Source: Bacteroidetes bacterium 2013_40CM_41_45 (lineage in GTDB: Bacteria > Bacteroidota > Bacteroidia > AKYH767-A > 2013-40CM-41-45). From it: a DNA stretch of 64,000 bases. Shown piece by piece: positions 40,739 through 49,259 of this stretch; within the stretch, counting starts at the first letter, position 1; every line of letters starts with the position of its first letter. Below the pieces are notes generated by a model. It made no database searches. It saw only the letters and a list, made by a program, of their open reading frames with translations, and had not been told where the DNA came from. The DNA lies in the NCBI GenBank assembly GCA_002215675.1, contig NGFH01000005.1:62001-126000 (forward strand), written 5' to 3'. The translations under genes were made by a program, and so were the position numbers.

Positions 40739-43700
40739 TTACTTTATTATAACCAGTTTTTCCTGTCCAATTAAGGCATCATCTGCAGACAGACGTAAAT
40801 AATAAATACCATTTGCAATTCCTGTAGTCGAAATACTGATAATATCAGTACCACCTGCAAGCTCCTGCGTCAGCAGTTCCCTGCCTGTTATATCGGTAAT
40901 CACCAGCAATCCTTTTTCATCGCTGCCCAATGAATAGTAAACAGTGACTTCAGAAGCAGCAGGGTTAGGATAAACATGGAGATAGTGGTCAACGGTATTC
41001 TCTGCAGAGGCAATGCGGTTTCCGCTCGGTCCTATGTCATTAAAATCCAAACCGAGCATCACGCGAGCCGTATATACAGCAGAGCCACCGCTTACCGGAT
41101 TTTGCTCCGCTATACTGAGCAGCGCATCGTACTGCGCTTGCGTAAATGTATAAATGTCCTTCGCCCAGGTGGCAAGATAAATTTCATTGGCTATTCGCTC
41201 ATTCGCTGCCGACTGATTTTCAGGTGTAACATTCGAATTTTCGTTTTCAGCTCCCTGATAATCTTCTTCACCAATCAGGAAACGCACGTTTGCCAACTGT
41301 CCTATGGCAGTGCCGGTGGCATCATCGTAAAAATCCTGAAGGTAGGCATCATCGGGGGTGCTAAGGTTCATAAGGTTGGAATTATACATGAGCTCTTTAT
41401 ACACATCGAGCTGCGACTCGAAAATCCGTTCAGGGCTAAGGGTGCAGGCAGGGTCTTCCGTCGCCCTGATGATGTCTGCCAGCGCTTTCTGAAATGCAAT
41501 GTTACTCATAGACTGAGGAATTGTATAGGTACAGCTCGTATTAGTGTTGGGAAAAGTTGATGTTAGAAGAATGAAACCCCCAGGAGAAATAAGCGGAGGG
41601 TTCCATGGATAACTTGGAGGTCCGGGTGGTGCTTGTTCATACCATATATTTCCTGTAACCAGGTTAGGCCCAAAACCATAAACATCCTGGAAAGGTGAAT
41701 ATCCGCTTGTGGGCCCTATGTTCCACCTGTTGTCCTGTGGCAAGGAGGAAGTTCCCTGTACGCCCGGGTCAGAGTTATCAAACCAAAAACCAACACGGTT
41801 ATATCCCAGCACATTGCACTGGAAAGTGTTGTTACCGGGAATATTAAATCCTCTTATACCAGAGCCAAGGTATCCCAAGTAATTATTAATGACATTGGTA
41901 AAGTTGCTGCTCTCAACAGAAATACCGGAGAGATACGAAAAGGTTGACGTAGAGTTAATATACGTGCTGTTAGGAGCTGTTCCGGGAAAGCAGCCATTGT
42001 TAAATTGATTCATAGAAACCAGGTTGCTGCAGCGGTACACCCAATTATCCAGCACATGACTCTTGTTATTATTCTGCACTCTTATTCCGTAGCTGGGCCA
42101 CGTGTCAGGATGATTTTGCGGATAATAAATATCATTTATGCCTACAATATTTGCCTGGTAAAGATTGGTTGCCTGTATTCCGGTAGGTGTATACTTAATT
42201 GTATTTGCACTAACAGTGGTTGCAGGGCAAATGGAAGGGTTAAGTAATGCCTCCTGCACAGTTATGGCTGTTGCTCCCTGCGTTATAATGGTGTTGGCGG
42301 GGTTAAAGTCGTTATCGGTAATGCTGATAGTGGAGCTGGCGTTGTTCAACATCCTTACGCCGCGCTGGCATTTATCGAGCGTGTTATGATGAATGGTCAT
42401 CAGCGCTGCAGCAGAACCAAAGACATCTGTACCTACGAGCACGTTGTTAAAAGTATTATAGGCGACATTCACGTTGTGCTTACCTTGCACAGAAATTCCA
42501 AAGTCGGAATTAGTGAATGTGTTTGAATAGCCCGGTCCAAGGCCTATCCCGATTCCTGCAGCAGACGCTATCTTATACGGGGCTTGTGCAAAAATGCAAA
42601 TCCCTTCGGGCGGGCAGACAGGCCCTCCGGGAAAACTAGGCGGGCAGGGATTTATCCTGTGGATGTTGTCAAAAGAATTGTTATAGGCAAGCAGCAAACT
42701 TTGTTTGCTCCAGATACCTACATCCATATCAGAGAACTGGTTCAGGTCAGGGGGATTAGTGCTGCCGATTTGAATCTGTTCAACCTTATTTATTTCAATG
42801 CCAATATTAGTGCGCTGCAGTGCCGGGTTTACAAATATTGTGTTAGGCGTATAGTAGGGGCGCATGGGAAATGAAAGAATATCAGTAGTAAGTATAGAAC
42901 GTTCAATGGTTCCCGGATGCGGCCCTTGCCCGGTAAATGTATTTACTATAATATCTTTATTATTATTTTGAAATTGTCCCCATCGAATAGTAAACGGGGC
43001 GCCATAATCAGATACTATTACATTTCTCGCATCCATGAAAGTAGTGTAATTATCTGTTCCTGTAATCGGAGGAGGATTTACAATAAGAGTACCCAAATTA
43101 TTCTGGTCAAAATAAATTCCGTCCCACATAAAGTCGCATCCTGCCTCAACTACGGTTGCCAGGCCAGTACCCGAAGTAGGAAAAAGATAAGGAGGGTTAT
43201 ATGCAGCATGATATATTTGAGGGCTCGAAAAAGTAAGCGTGTATAACGGCTTAATTAATATTTTAGCCTCAGGGCCCATCTTAATATTTGGGCAATCTTC
43301 AAAAGTAAAAGACTGGTCAATAGTAAACGTACCGTTAATGTAAATATCGGCAGACGTAGCCAATGTGGTAACTCCATTGGGATATGTTAAGTAAGGCGAT
43401 ACTGTCGGTTCGTTAGGTAATTGAGATACCGAAGTATTATTGATGAGTGCCCTACTTGCAGCATGCAGGGACGTACAGCATTGGTAAATCGGAATACAAA
43501 CTTCCTGTGGTCCGCAGCATGTAATAATATCAGCACATAATTCAGCAGCTGCACCATTATTATCAAATGTCGCACCGTTATAATCCACAGCTGCGTCATT
43601 TCCCGATTGGGATATCGAATAACCTGACATACCATTTATTATCCAGTTCGATATGCTGAGCGTTCCGGTATACCCCGTTGGAGGAACAAGTGTATACTGA

Positions 43701-44209
43701 GTTATTCCGTCAGCATCCAGGCAATTATTGTTAGGTCCGGTTATCGTAAATGGTATTTCATCAGCAACGTCAATAATCAGAGTAACGCAACCTGCGCAAC
43801 TCGTGGGACATGAAGGAGAAGGAGTAACAGGTTGAATGCAAAAAATATATTGATACGTTCCCGGCACACTGAAAATGCAACTCCATTGACTAATGGAGCT
43901 CATCAATACAGGAGAAGAGGTTCCGGGAAATGAAGATGCACAGGGTGGAAATCCACCTGTTACATTGGTAGTTACCCACCAGTCAGGGCAAGTTGAAGTA
44001 TTCTGTATATCAAAAAATAATTCAGTGCCTGTACATACGTGTACGTGATGAGTGGCATTCGCACTTGTAAAAGTTATAAAACAGTTGCCATCGGTGCAAT
44101 TTCCGGTTACGAATAGACCCGGACATGGTGGTTGTGCTTTTACATTAAAATTAAATGTGCTCATTGCTGCTATAAGCAGCGCAATAAAAATTTTCATTTC
44201 GTTTTTCAT
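40739..44209 (-). CDS. Large beta-helix surface protein, T9SS type A cargo
   Basis: From the ATG at 44209 there are 1156 residues. Upstream codons to 44278 precede the Sec signal (MKNEMKIFIALLIAAMSTF) and are not counted. Residues about 25-240 hold an Ig-like/'SprB-like' Cys-rich region ('CPGLFVTGNCTDGNCFITF', 'VTLIIDVADEIPFTITGPNN'), and 260-870 a long parallel beta-helix region with repeated 'NNxFxN' turns. Residues about 905-1080 are a helical region ('LYIKLATWAKDIYT'-like) shared with the orphan cassette at 37303, and a type A sorting domain ends it ('LHVYPNPAASEVTVYYSLG'). It is likely a surface adhesin or glycan-binding protein. Confidence 0.85.
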   Translation of the reverse strand: MKNEMKIFIALLIAAMSTFNFNVKAQPPCPGLFVTGNCTDGNCFITFTSANATHHVHVCTGTELFFDIQNTSTCPDWWVTTNVTGGFPPCASSFPGTSSPVLMSSISQWSCIFSVPGTYQYIFCIQPVTPSPSCPTSCAGCVTLIIDVADEIPFTITGPNNNCLDADGITQYTLVPPTGYTGTLSISNWIINGMSGYSISQSGNDAAVDYNGATFDNNGAAAELCADIITCCGPQEVCIPIYQCCTSLHAASRALINNTSVSQLPNEPTVSPYLTYPNGVTTLATSADIYINGTFTIDQSFTFEDCPNIKMGPEAKILIKPLYTLTFSSPQIYHAAYNPPYLFPTSGTGLATVVEAGCDFMWDGIYFDQNNLGTLIVNPPPITGTDNYTTFMDARNVIVSDYGAPFTIRWGQFQNNNKDIIVNTFTGQGPHPGTIERSILTTDILSFPMRPYYTPNTIFVNPALQRTNIGIEINKVEQIQIGSTNPPDLNQFSDMDVGIWSKQSLLLAYNNSFDNIHRINPCPPSFPGGPVCPPEGICIFAQAPYKIASAAGIGIGLGPGYSNTFTNSDFGISVQGKHNVNVAYNTFNNVLVGTDVFGSAAALMTIHHNTLDKCQRGVRMLNNASSTISITDNDFNPANTIITQGATAITVQEALLNPSICPATTVSANTIKYTPTGIQATNLYQANIVGINDIYYPQNHPDTWPSYGIRVQNNNKSHVLDNWVYRCSNLVSMNQFNNGCFPGTAPNSTYINSTSTFSYLSGISVESSNFTNVINNYLGYLGSGIRGFNIPGNNTFQCNVLGYNRVGFWFDNSDPGVQGTSSLPQDNRWNIGPTSGYSPFQDVYGFGPNLVTGNIWYEQAPPGPPSYPWNPPLISPGGFILLTSTFPNTNTSCTYTIPQSMSNIAFQKALADIIRATEDPACTLSPERIFESQLDVYKELMYNSNLMNLSTPDDAYLQDFYDDATGTAIGQLANVRFLIGEEDYQGAENENSNVTPENQSAANERIANEIYLATWAKDIYTFTQAQYDALLSIAEQNPVSGGSAVYTARVMLGLDFNDIGPSGNRIASAENTVDHYLHVYPNPAASEVTVYYSLGSDEKGLLVITDITGRELLTQELAGGTDIISISTTGIANGIYYLRLSADDALIGQEKLVIIK

Positions 44210-44325
44210 GATAATCGATTTTAATGAGTTAAATATTATGGAGAGAGAAAAAGAATCATTGAAAATTTCAATGTTCAATATTCCACATAGTTTTTATTTC
44301 TGTCAATCCCCTTTGGGGGACATTT

Positions 44326-44349
44326 TAGTCCCCTTTTGGTTGGGGACTA
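44326..44349. other. 8-bp perfect inverted repeat between divergent genes
   Basis: TAGTCCCC and GGGGACTA with an 8-base loop lie in the 265-base gap between the leftward large gene and the rightward aminotransferase gene. It may be an operator or a transcription stop. Confidence 0.5.
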
Positions 44350-44422
44350 GGGTCAAATCGTTCTTTTTTGAGGAAGTAAAGAAAATATTTGCACACACAT
44401 CGATGTAAAACTTTTCACGCTG

Positions 44423-44456
44423 CTGAAACGTCCTGATACGTTTCAGTCTAATTTTG
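44423..44456 (+). promoter_or_regulatory. Inverted repeat overlapping the promoter of the aminotransferase gene
   Basis: CTGAAACG (44423-44430) and CGTTTCAG (44439-44446) form a perfect 8-bp repeat with an 8-base spacer, followed at once by TAATTTTG (44449-44456), a -7 box of the TAnnTTTG type, 18 bases before the GTG start. The repeat covers the region of the -33 box, so it looks like an operator. Confidence 0.5.
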
Positions 44457-44474
44457 CGTTTATAATTCTGAAAG

Positions 44475-45332
44475 GTGGAAACGCATTATATAAATCTTAA
44501 CGGTGAATTGCTTGATGCTTCGGTTCCGGTATTGTTTGCCGACAACCGCGGCGTTCGCTATGGCGATGCGATTTTCGAGAGCATGCGTTTTTCTCAAGGA
44601 GAAATACTTTTTTATGAAGACCATTTCGACCGGCTCAAGCGCGCTATGAATGTTATCGGTATAAGGGGCAACGAAAATTTTTCGCCCAACAACCTGCGCT
44701 TTCATATTCATGCCACCGTGCAGGCGAACCGGATTACAGGCAGCGCCAAAATACGACTGACCGTTTTTCGCAACGGTGCGGGAACATATATTCCGCAAAC
44801 CGGTGAATCGTCTTTCATCATTCATTCGGAGCCGCTGCCGGATGAAAATTTTTCACTGAATCCCGAAGGGCTGCGTATTGATATTTTCAGGGAAATGAAA
44901 AAGCAGGTTAACATTCTGTCGCCATATAAATCGGCTAACTCTATTCTTTATGTGCTTGCGGGGCTTTTCAAAACAAAAAATAACCTGGACGATTGCATTA
45001 TCCTGAACGATAAAGAAAACATTTGCGAGGGTATAACTTCCAATGTTTTTATCCGGAAAAATAACCAGACCATCACTCCTCCGTTGTCTGACGGCTGCAT
45101 TGACGGAGTGATGAGGAAAAATATCATCCGCCTGCTGGAACAAGAAGGCACGGGCTGTATAGAAAAGTCATTGTCTGTAAGCGACCTTCAATCTGCCGAT
45201 GAAATATTTTTTACCAACATTTCCATGGGAATACGTTGGGTAGGTGCTTTTAATCAAAAAAGATTTTACAATAAGTTTTCCGCTTCAGTATTTCCGCTGC
45301 TTTTGGGTGCGGCAGAAATAAAAAAGGTCTGA
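44475..45332 (+). CDS. Class IV aminotransferase (PLP-dependent)
   Basis: The 285 residues belong to the branched-chain/D-amino-acid/aminodeoxychorismate-lyase family (fold type IV). The N-terminal half has 'FADNRGVRYGDAIFESMRF', 'YEDHFDRLKRA'; the PLP Lys is in 'LSPYKSANSILYVL' (about 160), and the Glu in 'ENICEGITSNVFIRKN' follows. The start is GTG at 44475; no ATG occurs in frame nearby upstream. The exact reaction, such as branched-chain amino acid transfer or 4-amino-4-deoxychorismate cleavage, cannot be fixed. A terminator overlaps its stop. Confidence 0.8.
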   Translation: METHYINLNGELLDASVPVLFADNRGVRYGDAIFESMRFSQGEILFYEDHFDRLKRAMNVIGIRGNENFSPNNLRFHIHATVQANRITGSAKIRLTVFRNGAGTYIPQTGESSFIIHSEPLPDENFSLNPEGLRIDIFREMKKQVNILSPYKSANSILYVLAGLFKTKNNLDDCIILNDKENICEGITSNVFIRKNNQTITPPLSDGCIDGVMRKNIIRLLEQEGTGCIEKSLSVSDLQSADEIFFTNISMGIRWVGAFNQKRFYNKFSASVFPLLLGAAEIKKV

Positions 45333-45352
45333 AAAATTTCAGACCTTTTTAC
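45326..45352. terminator. Bidirectional terminator after aminotransferase gene
   Basis: GGTCTGAAA pairs with TTTCAGACC (3-base loop), flanked by A and T runs. It lies between convergent genes and includes the aminotransferase stop codon. Confidence 0.85.
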
Positions 45353-45369
45353 AAATGGAAAAAAGAAAA

Positions 45370-45963
45370 TTATTTTTTAGTAGTCTTTGCCGGAGGAGTT
45401 GTTGATGCCGGAGTAGACATTGCAGCATCGCATGCAGCCATATCAGCTTCTGATTTTGCTTTTGTAGTTGCATAAGCGGTGTTCCACGTGTTGAGGGTGT
45501 TCTTTGCATTGTCGAGTTTGGTGTTCCATTCGGTCAAAGCTGCAGTAGCTTCTGTATTGTTCACTTCACCTTTTTCAACTTTTTCTTTCCATGCGGTATA
45601 ATCAGCTGTATTCTTTTCCCAATCTGTCTGGAATTTTGTCCAGTCGTTCTTCATAGTTTCAAGAGCGGTAAGATTTGCTTTGTCGTTATTATCCAGTTCC
45701 ATGAGTTTGCTCTTCATGGTTTCATCTTTCATCTTTGGCATAGACTCTGTCATCATTGCAGTCTGGTGGTCAACGTGCTCTTTGGTTTTGCTATACTGTG
45801 TTGCGAGGTCGGCTCCCCAGTTGTTTGCCATAGTGCCGGCTTCTGCCCATGCTGCCTCAAAAGTTGCCATAGCCGTTTTGGTTTCTTCGGTAACTCCTTT
45901 GCTGCATGAATTCAGTAACAGTGCGCCTGCAACCATCGCTGATAAAATAAGTTTTGATTTCAT
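45370..45963 (-). CDS. Helical lipoprotein of unknown function
   Basis: The 197 residues begin with a lipoprotein signal (MKSKLILSAMVAGALLLNSC, lipid Cys at 20). A charged, Trp- and Lys-rich helical region follows (about 25-175; 'WAEAGTMANNWGADLATQY', 'WEKNTADYTAWKEKVEKG'), and a Pro/Thr/Lys-rich tail ends it. The mature protein would be a membrane-anchored coiled coil in the periplasm. The family is not recognised. A poly-T stretch upstream of the start (minus strand) is simple AT-rich leader sequence. Confidence 0.75.
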   Translation of the reverse strand: MKSKLILSAMVAGALLLNSCSKGVTEETKTAMATFEAAWAEAGTMANNWGADLATQYSKTKEHVDHQTAMMTESMPKMKDETMKSKLMELDNNDKANLTALETMKNDWTKFQTDWEKNTADYTAWKEKVEKGEVNNTEATAALTEWNTKLDNAKNTLNTWNTAYATTKAKSEADMAACDAAMSTPASTTPPAKTTKK

Positions 45964-46068
45964 TTTTTTTCTTTTTTTAAGGGTTGGTTTGGTTATGTTA
46001 ATTAACAGGGTACAAACTTATAATAATTCTTATTTCGTAATCAACCCGTTACAAATATTTTTTCAACA

Positions 46069-46656
46069 TCACTTGCTCATTCTCCCCGGAAACATGCGTC
46101 TTATATAGTCCATGCTGCCCGGGCTGGCAGAAAGCTCGGGAAAAACTCCCAGGTTTGCATGCCGTATATCCTCTATAGTATAGAAGGCATTGGGGTTGTA
46201 TTTATTAATTATTTCACGAATTTGCTGCAAATCTTTGCGTTTTATAATGGTAAAGATAATCTTAACGGGGCCTTTTGCCCCATGCCCGTCAATGACTGTA
46301 ATGCCCACATTAGCTACGGTAAGGGCATGTATCAGTTCCCTCGAATCCTGCGAGGTTATGATTCTAAGTACCAATGTGCCTAAAGCCAGCCGCCTTTCAA
46401 TATACATGCCCACAATGGTTCCGGTAGCATACCCGCCCGCAAAAGCAATATAACATAAAGGATTACTAAGGTTTTTCATTATTTGCCCAATGGAAATCAA
46501 CCATATAAGCACTTCAAAAAACGCCATGATGGGAACCACTCTTCTAAGCCCCTTGCTTATAAAAACGTTTCGCAACGTGCCTAAAGACACATCGCTCATT
46601 CGTGCTATAAAAATCAGCAACGGAAGTATTACCCACTTAAAGAGACTGTCATTCAT
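46069..46656 (-). CDS. UPF0316/DUF2179-family membrane protein
   Basis: The 195 residues have two or three N-terminal membrane helices (about 8-30, 43-62 and 65-87) and a C-terminal cytoplasmic domain with 'SQDSRELIHALTVANVGITV' and 'IKRKDLQQIREIINKYNPNA'. 'RMSDVSLGTLRNVFISKGLR' at the N-terminus is typical of the UPF0316 family. The family's role is not known. It ends before the convergent lipoprotein-side gap and is preceded by an AT-rich repeat. Confidence 0.85.
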   Translation of the reverse strand: MNDSLFKWVILPLLIFIARMSDVSLGTLRNVFISKGLRRVVPIMAFFEVLIWLISIGQIMKNLSNPLCYIAFAGGYATGTIVGMYIERRLALGTLVLRIITSQDSRELIHALTVANVGITVIDGHGAKGPVKIIFTIIKRKDLQQIREIINKYNPNAFYTIEDIRHANLGVFPELSASPGSMDYIRRMFPGRMSK

Positions 46657-46669
46657 GGCGCCATTAATA

Positions 46670-46757
46670 GGTTATACGTTATATGTTATTTGTTATACGA
46701 AATGTTATTTGTTACACACAATTATTTTCTAATAACTTATAACTTGTAACATATAAT
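46670..46757. repeat. AT-rich dispersed repeat (gttatac type)
   Basis: Words 'gttatacg', 'gttatttgttatacg' and 'ataacttataacttgtaac' fill the gap between UPF0316 and the sirtuin gene. They match the family at 3795-3880 and 6553-6625. Confidence 0.65.
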
Positions 46758-47449
46758 TACATCTTTTCTAACATCAGTTTTTCAGCAAGCATTGGTACGG
46801 CAATTCCTGCCCCCGAGTTTATCAATTCGGTGTTTCCCAGGGAAATATTTGAATCGGGATTCGGGTCTACATAATATTTTTTTGCATCACGGGGAGCATA
46901 CCGAACCAGTCCTGCAGCAGGATATACCTGGAGCGATGTTCCGATAATAATTACAATTTCTGCCTGCGAGATTATTTCTTCCGCTTTACGAATCATGGGC
47001 ACTTCCTCTCCAAACCATACCACAAACGGGCGCAGCTGCGAGCCGCGCTCGCATGTGTCTCCCTCATTAAGTTCACTGCCTTTAATGTCGTATACAAGAT
47101 GCCTGTACAATGTACTCTGCGCTTTCATTATCTCACCGTGAAGATGCAACACTTTTGACGAGCCGGCGCGCTCGTGTAAATCGTCAATGTTCTGTGTAAT
47201 AATTTCAATATCAAATTTCGATTCCAGCTTTGCCAGCGCCGTATGCGCTGCATTGGGCTTTGCATTAATCACCTGCCGCCTGCGGGCATTGTAAAATTCA
47301 AGAACCAGTTTCCTGTCTCTGTGCCACGCTTCGGGCGTGGCTACGTCATATACGTTGTACTCTTCCCAAAGGCCGTCAGAGTCGCGGAAAGTTTTCAGCC
47401 CGCTTTCTGCGCTGATGCCTGAACCGGTAAATGCTACAAGCTTACGCAT
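46757..47449 (-). CDS. cobB: NAD-dependent protein deacylase (sirtuin, CobB-like)
   Basis: The 230 residues have the sirtuin NAD core: 'GSGISAESGLKTFRDSDGLW', 'TQNIDDLHERAGSS' and the catalytic His in 'LHLHGE'. Tyr and Arg in 'LEFYNARRRQ' match the pair that selects succinyl or malonyl lysine in SirT5-type enzymes. The usual four zinc-ligand Cys of the small domain are not present; only one Cys lies in 'GDTCERGSQLRP', so the small domain appears zinc-free. It is two bases behind the alpha/beta hydrolase gene and co-directional with it and fmt. Confidence 0.85.
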   Translation of the reverse strand: MRKLVAFTGSGISAESGLKTFRDSDGLWEEYNVYDVATPEAWHRDRKLVLEFYNARRRQVINAKPNAAHTALAKLESKFDIEIITQNIDDLHERAGSSKVLHLHGEIMKAQSTLYRHLVYDIKGSELNEGDTCERGSQLRPFVVWFGEEVPMIRKAEEIISQAEIVIIIGTSLQVYPAAGLVRYAPRDAKKYYVDPNPDSNISLGNTELINSGAGIAVPMLAEKLMLEKM

Positions 47450-47451
47450 CG

Positions 47452-48264
47452 CTATTTAAAATCACCGTTGCAAAATTTCAGAAAATTTCTGACTGCAAAA
47501 AGTGTTTCATCTCTTGCCTCAAAAAATCCCGAATGGCCTACATTATCGAGCAAAAGTGTAAATGATTTTTTGGGGAAAGAAGTGATTATAAAATTTTTAT
47601 CAAACGGAACAGAATTGTCATTTTTACCCATGATAAAAAGAAAAGGCAGTGATGTTTCATTTGCGAAATCCGAAGAATCGCTTCTATCGCGCATAGCGGT
47701 GAGTGAAGCAACCATGCTTTCTGCAGTTGTCTGCTGCGCAATTTTTTTCAGTGTATTTATCCCTTCGGCACAACGCGTTATATTTTCTTTTGCAAAAAGA
47801 TTCGGAATCAGTTCTGCACTGAAACCTGCCCTGTCTTTTTTCACAGCTTCGATAGAGCGGTTGCGGCCTGTTTTTTTCTCATCGCTGTCGGCAAAAACGG
47901 TGGAATGAAAAAGCCCTATACCCTTCAGCAAATTTTCTCCCTGAAATTTTTTCGCAAATGCCAATGAAATATATCCTCCCATTGAATGACCGATGAGTGT
48001 AAATTGCTTGATGCCCGAATGAGATACAACACTATGAACCGCATCAGCATAACCTTCCATGGTAGAAAGATTTTCAGGCAGCCCGCTCAAACCATGCCCC
48101 GGCAAATCGGGAGTGATGACGGTAAATTCCTTCGAAAGCTCTTTAGTAAAATCTTTCCAGACTTCTGATGATTGCGGGAAACCGTGAACTAAAACAGCGG
48201 CAGGGCCATTGCCTTCGCGGTTGTAACTTAATTCCGTATCCCTGAATAAAATTTTTTGTATCAT
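47452..48264 (-). CDS. Alpha/beta hydrolase
   Basis: The 270 residues follow the alpha/beta hydrolase fold. 'AAVLVHGFPQSSEVWKDF' carries the oxyanion-side His-Gly, 'TLIGHSMGGYISLAFAKKF' holds the nucleophile Ser, 'FLFIMGKNDNSVPFDKNF' the acidic residue, and 'LLDNVGHSGFFEARDE' the His. There is no signal peptide. The substrate is unknown. Its start overlaps the fmt stop by four bases. Confidence 0.85.
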   Translation of the reverse strand: MIQKILFRDTELSYNREGNGPAAVLVHGFPQSSEVWKDFTKELSKEFTVITPDLPGHGLSGLPENLSTMEGYADAVHSVVSHSGIKQFTLIGHSMGGYISLAFAKKFQGENLLKGIGLFHSTVFADSDEKKTGRNRSIEAVKKDRAGFSAELIPNLFAKENITRCAEGINTLKKIAQQTTAESMVASLTAMRDRSDSSDFANETSLPFLFIMGKNDNSVPFDKNFIITSFPKKSFTLLLDNVGHSGFFEARDETLFAVRNFLKFCNGDFK

Positions 48265-49208
48265 TTTAAAAAATAATTTTCTGTATTGAAACCTCTTAAA
48301 AATTCTTCAATGCGTAATCGTTTCTTTCCGGCAAGCTGCAGTTCTTTTAAAAGAATATAACCCCCTTGTACAGCCACCTTCAAAAATGATTTATGATCTG
48401 ATATAATTTTCCCCGGTGCAAAATTATGATTCATTATTTCTTTTTGCGATGAAAAAATATTTACCCTCGATGAGGAGCTTCCATTTACAATTTCGGTCCA
48501 TGCAGAGGGGACCGGGCTTAGGCCGCGTATAAAATTAAAAATCTTTTCAGGCGATTGGTTCCAGTTGATGCGGCAGAATTCTTTTGAAAGCTTTGGCGCG
48601 GTATGCAATGTATGACTTGATGCAGGTTGATTTTGTTCATTAGAATGAACTGTTCCTTTCTCAATTTGCCTGAGTGTTTCAAGCAAAAGCGCCGCGCCGG
48701 CATTCATAAGCTTATCGTGAAGTGTGCCGGCAGTATCATTTTCATCTATATAAATTTTTTCCTGTAAAATAATTTTTCCCGTATCAATTTTTTCATTGAT
48801 ATAAAATGTGGTGACTCCCGTTTCTTTTTCCCCGTTAATAATAACATGGTTAATGGGAGCCGCTCCCCTGTAATCCGGCAAAAGAGACGCGTGAAGATTT
48901 ATGGTCCCAAGCTTGGGCAAGCGCCAAACGGTTTCGGGTAATTTTCTGAACGCAACAATCACCTGCAGGTCAGGATGGATTGAATTCAACTCGCTGATAA
49001 AGCTTTCATCCGAAAGTTTTTCGGGCTGAAGAATTTTTAATCCATGTGCAAGGGCAAATTGTTTCACCTCCGAAGATGCAGGTTTTAACCCTCTTCCGGC
49101 GGGCTTATCAGGAGAAGTAACTACGGCAGCGGGCACAAAGCTATTCTCAAGTAAAACCCGCAGCGGCTCAACTGCAAATTGTGGTGTTCCGTAGTAAATT
49201 ATTTTCAT
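48261..49208 (-). CDS. fmt: Methionyl-tRNA formyltransferase
   Basis: The 315 residues match Fmt, which formylates the initiator Met-tRNA. The N-terminal formyltransferase has 'YYGTPQFAVEPLRVLLENSF', a central 'SLLPDYRGAAPINHVIINGE' (Asn/His/Asp-type active-site region, 'HASLLPDYRGAAP') and 'KIDTGKIILQEKIYI'. The C-terminal tRNA-binding domain is about residues 205-315. Length is normal. It heads the three-gene run fmt-hydrolase-cobB. Confidence 0.92.
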   Translation of the reverse strand: MKIIYYGTPQFAVEPLRVLLENSFVPAAVVTSPDKPAGRGLKPASSEVKQFALAHGLKILQPEKLSDESFISELNSIHPDLQVIVAFRKLPETVWRLPKLGTINLHASLLPDYRGAAPINHVIINGEKETGVTTFYINEKIDTGKIILQEKIYIDENDTAGTLHDKLMNAGAALLLETLRQIEKGTVHSNEQNQPASSHTLHTAPKLSKEFCRINWNQSPEKIFNFIRGLSPVPSAWTEIVNGSSSSRVNIFSSQKEIMNHNFAPGKIISDHKSFLKVAVQGGYILLKELQLAGKKRLRIEEFLRGFNTENYFLK

Positions 49209-49213
49209 GATTT

Positions 49214-49258
49214 TGCCTCACCCCTAACCCCCTCTCCTTTGGAGAGGGGAAAAAGGGT
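49214..49258. repeat. REP-like palindrome (ctctccttt / ggagaggg)
   Basis: A 'cccctctcctttggagagggg'-like hairpin is preceded by 'gcctcacccctaa'. Related palindromes occur at 54187-54243 and 55962-56058. It lies between fmt and the MATE gene. Confidence 0.7.
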
Positions 49259-49259
49259 A

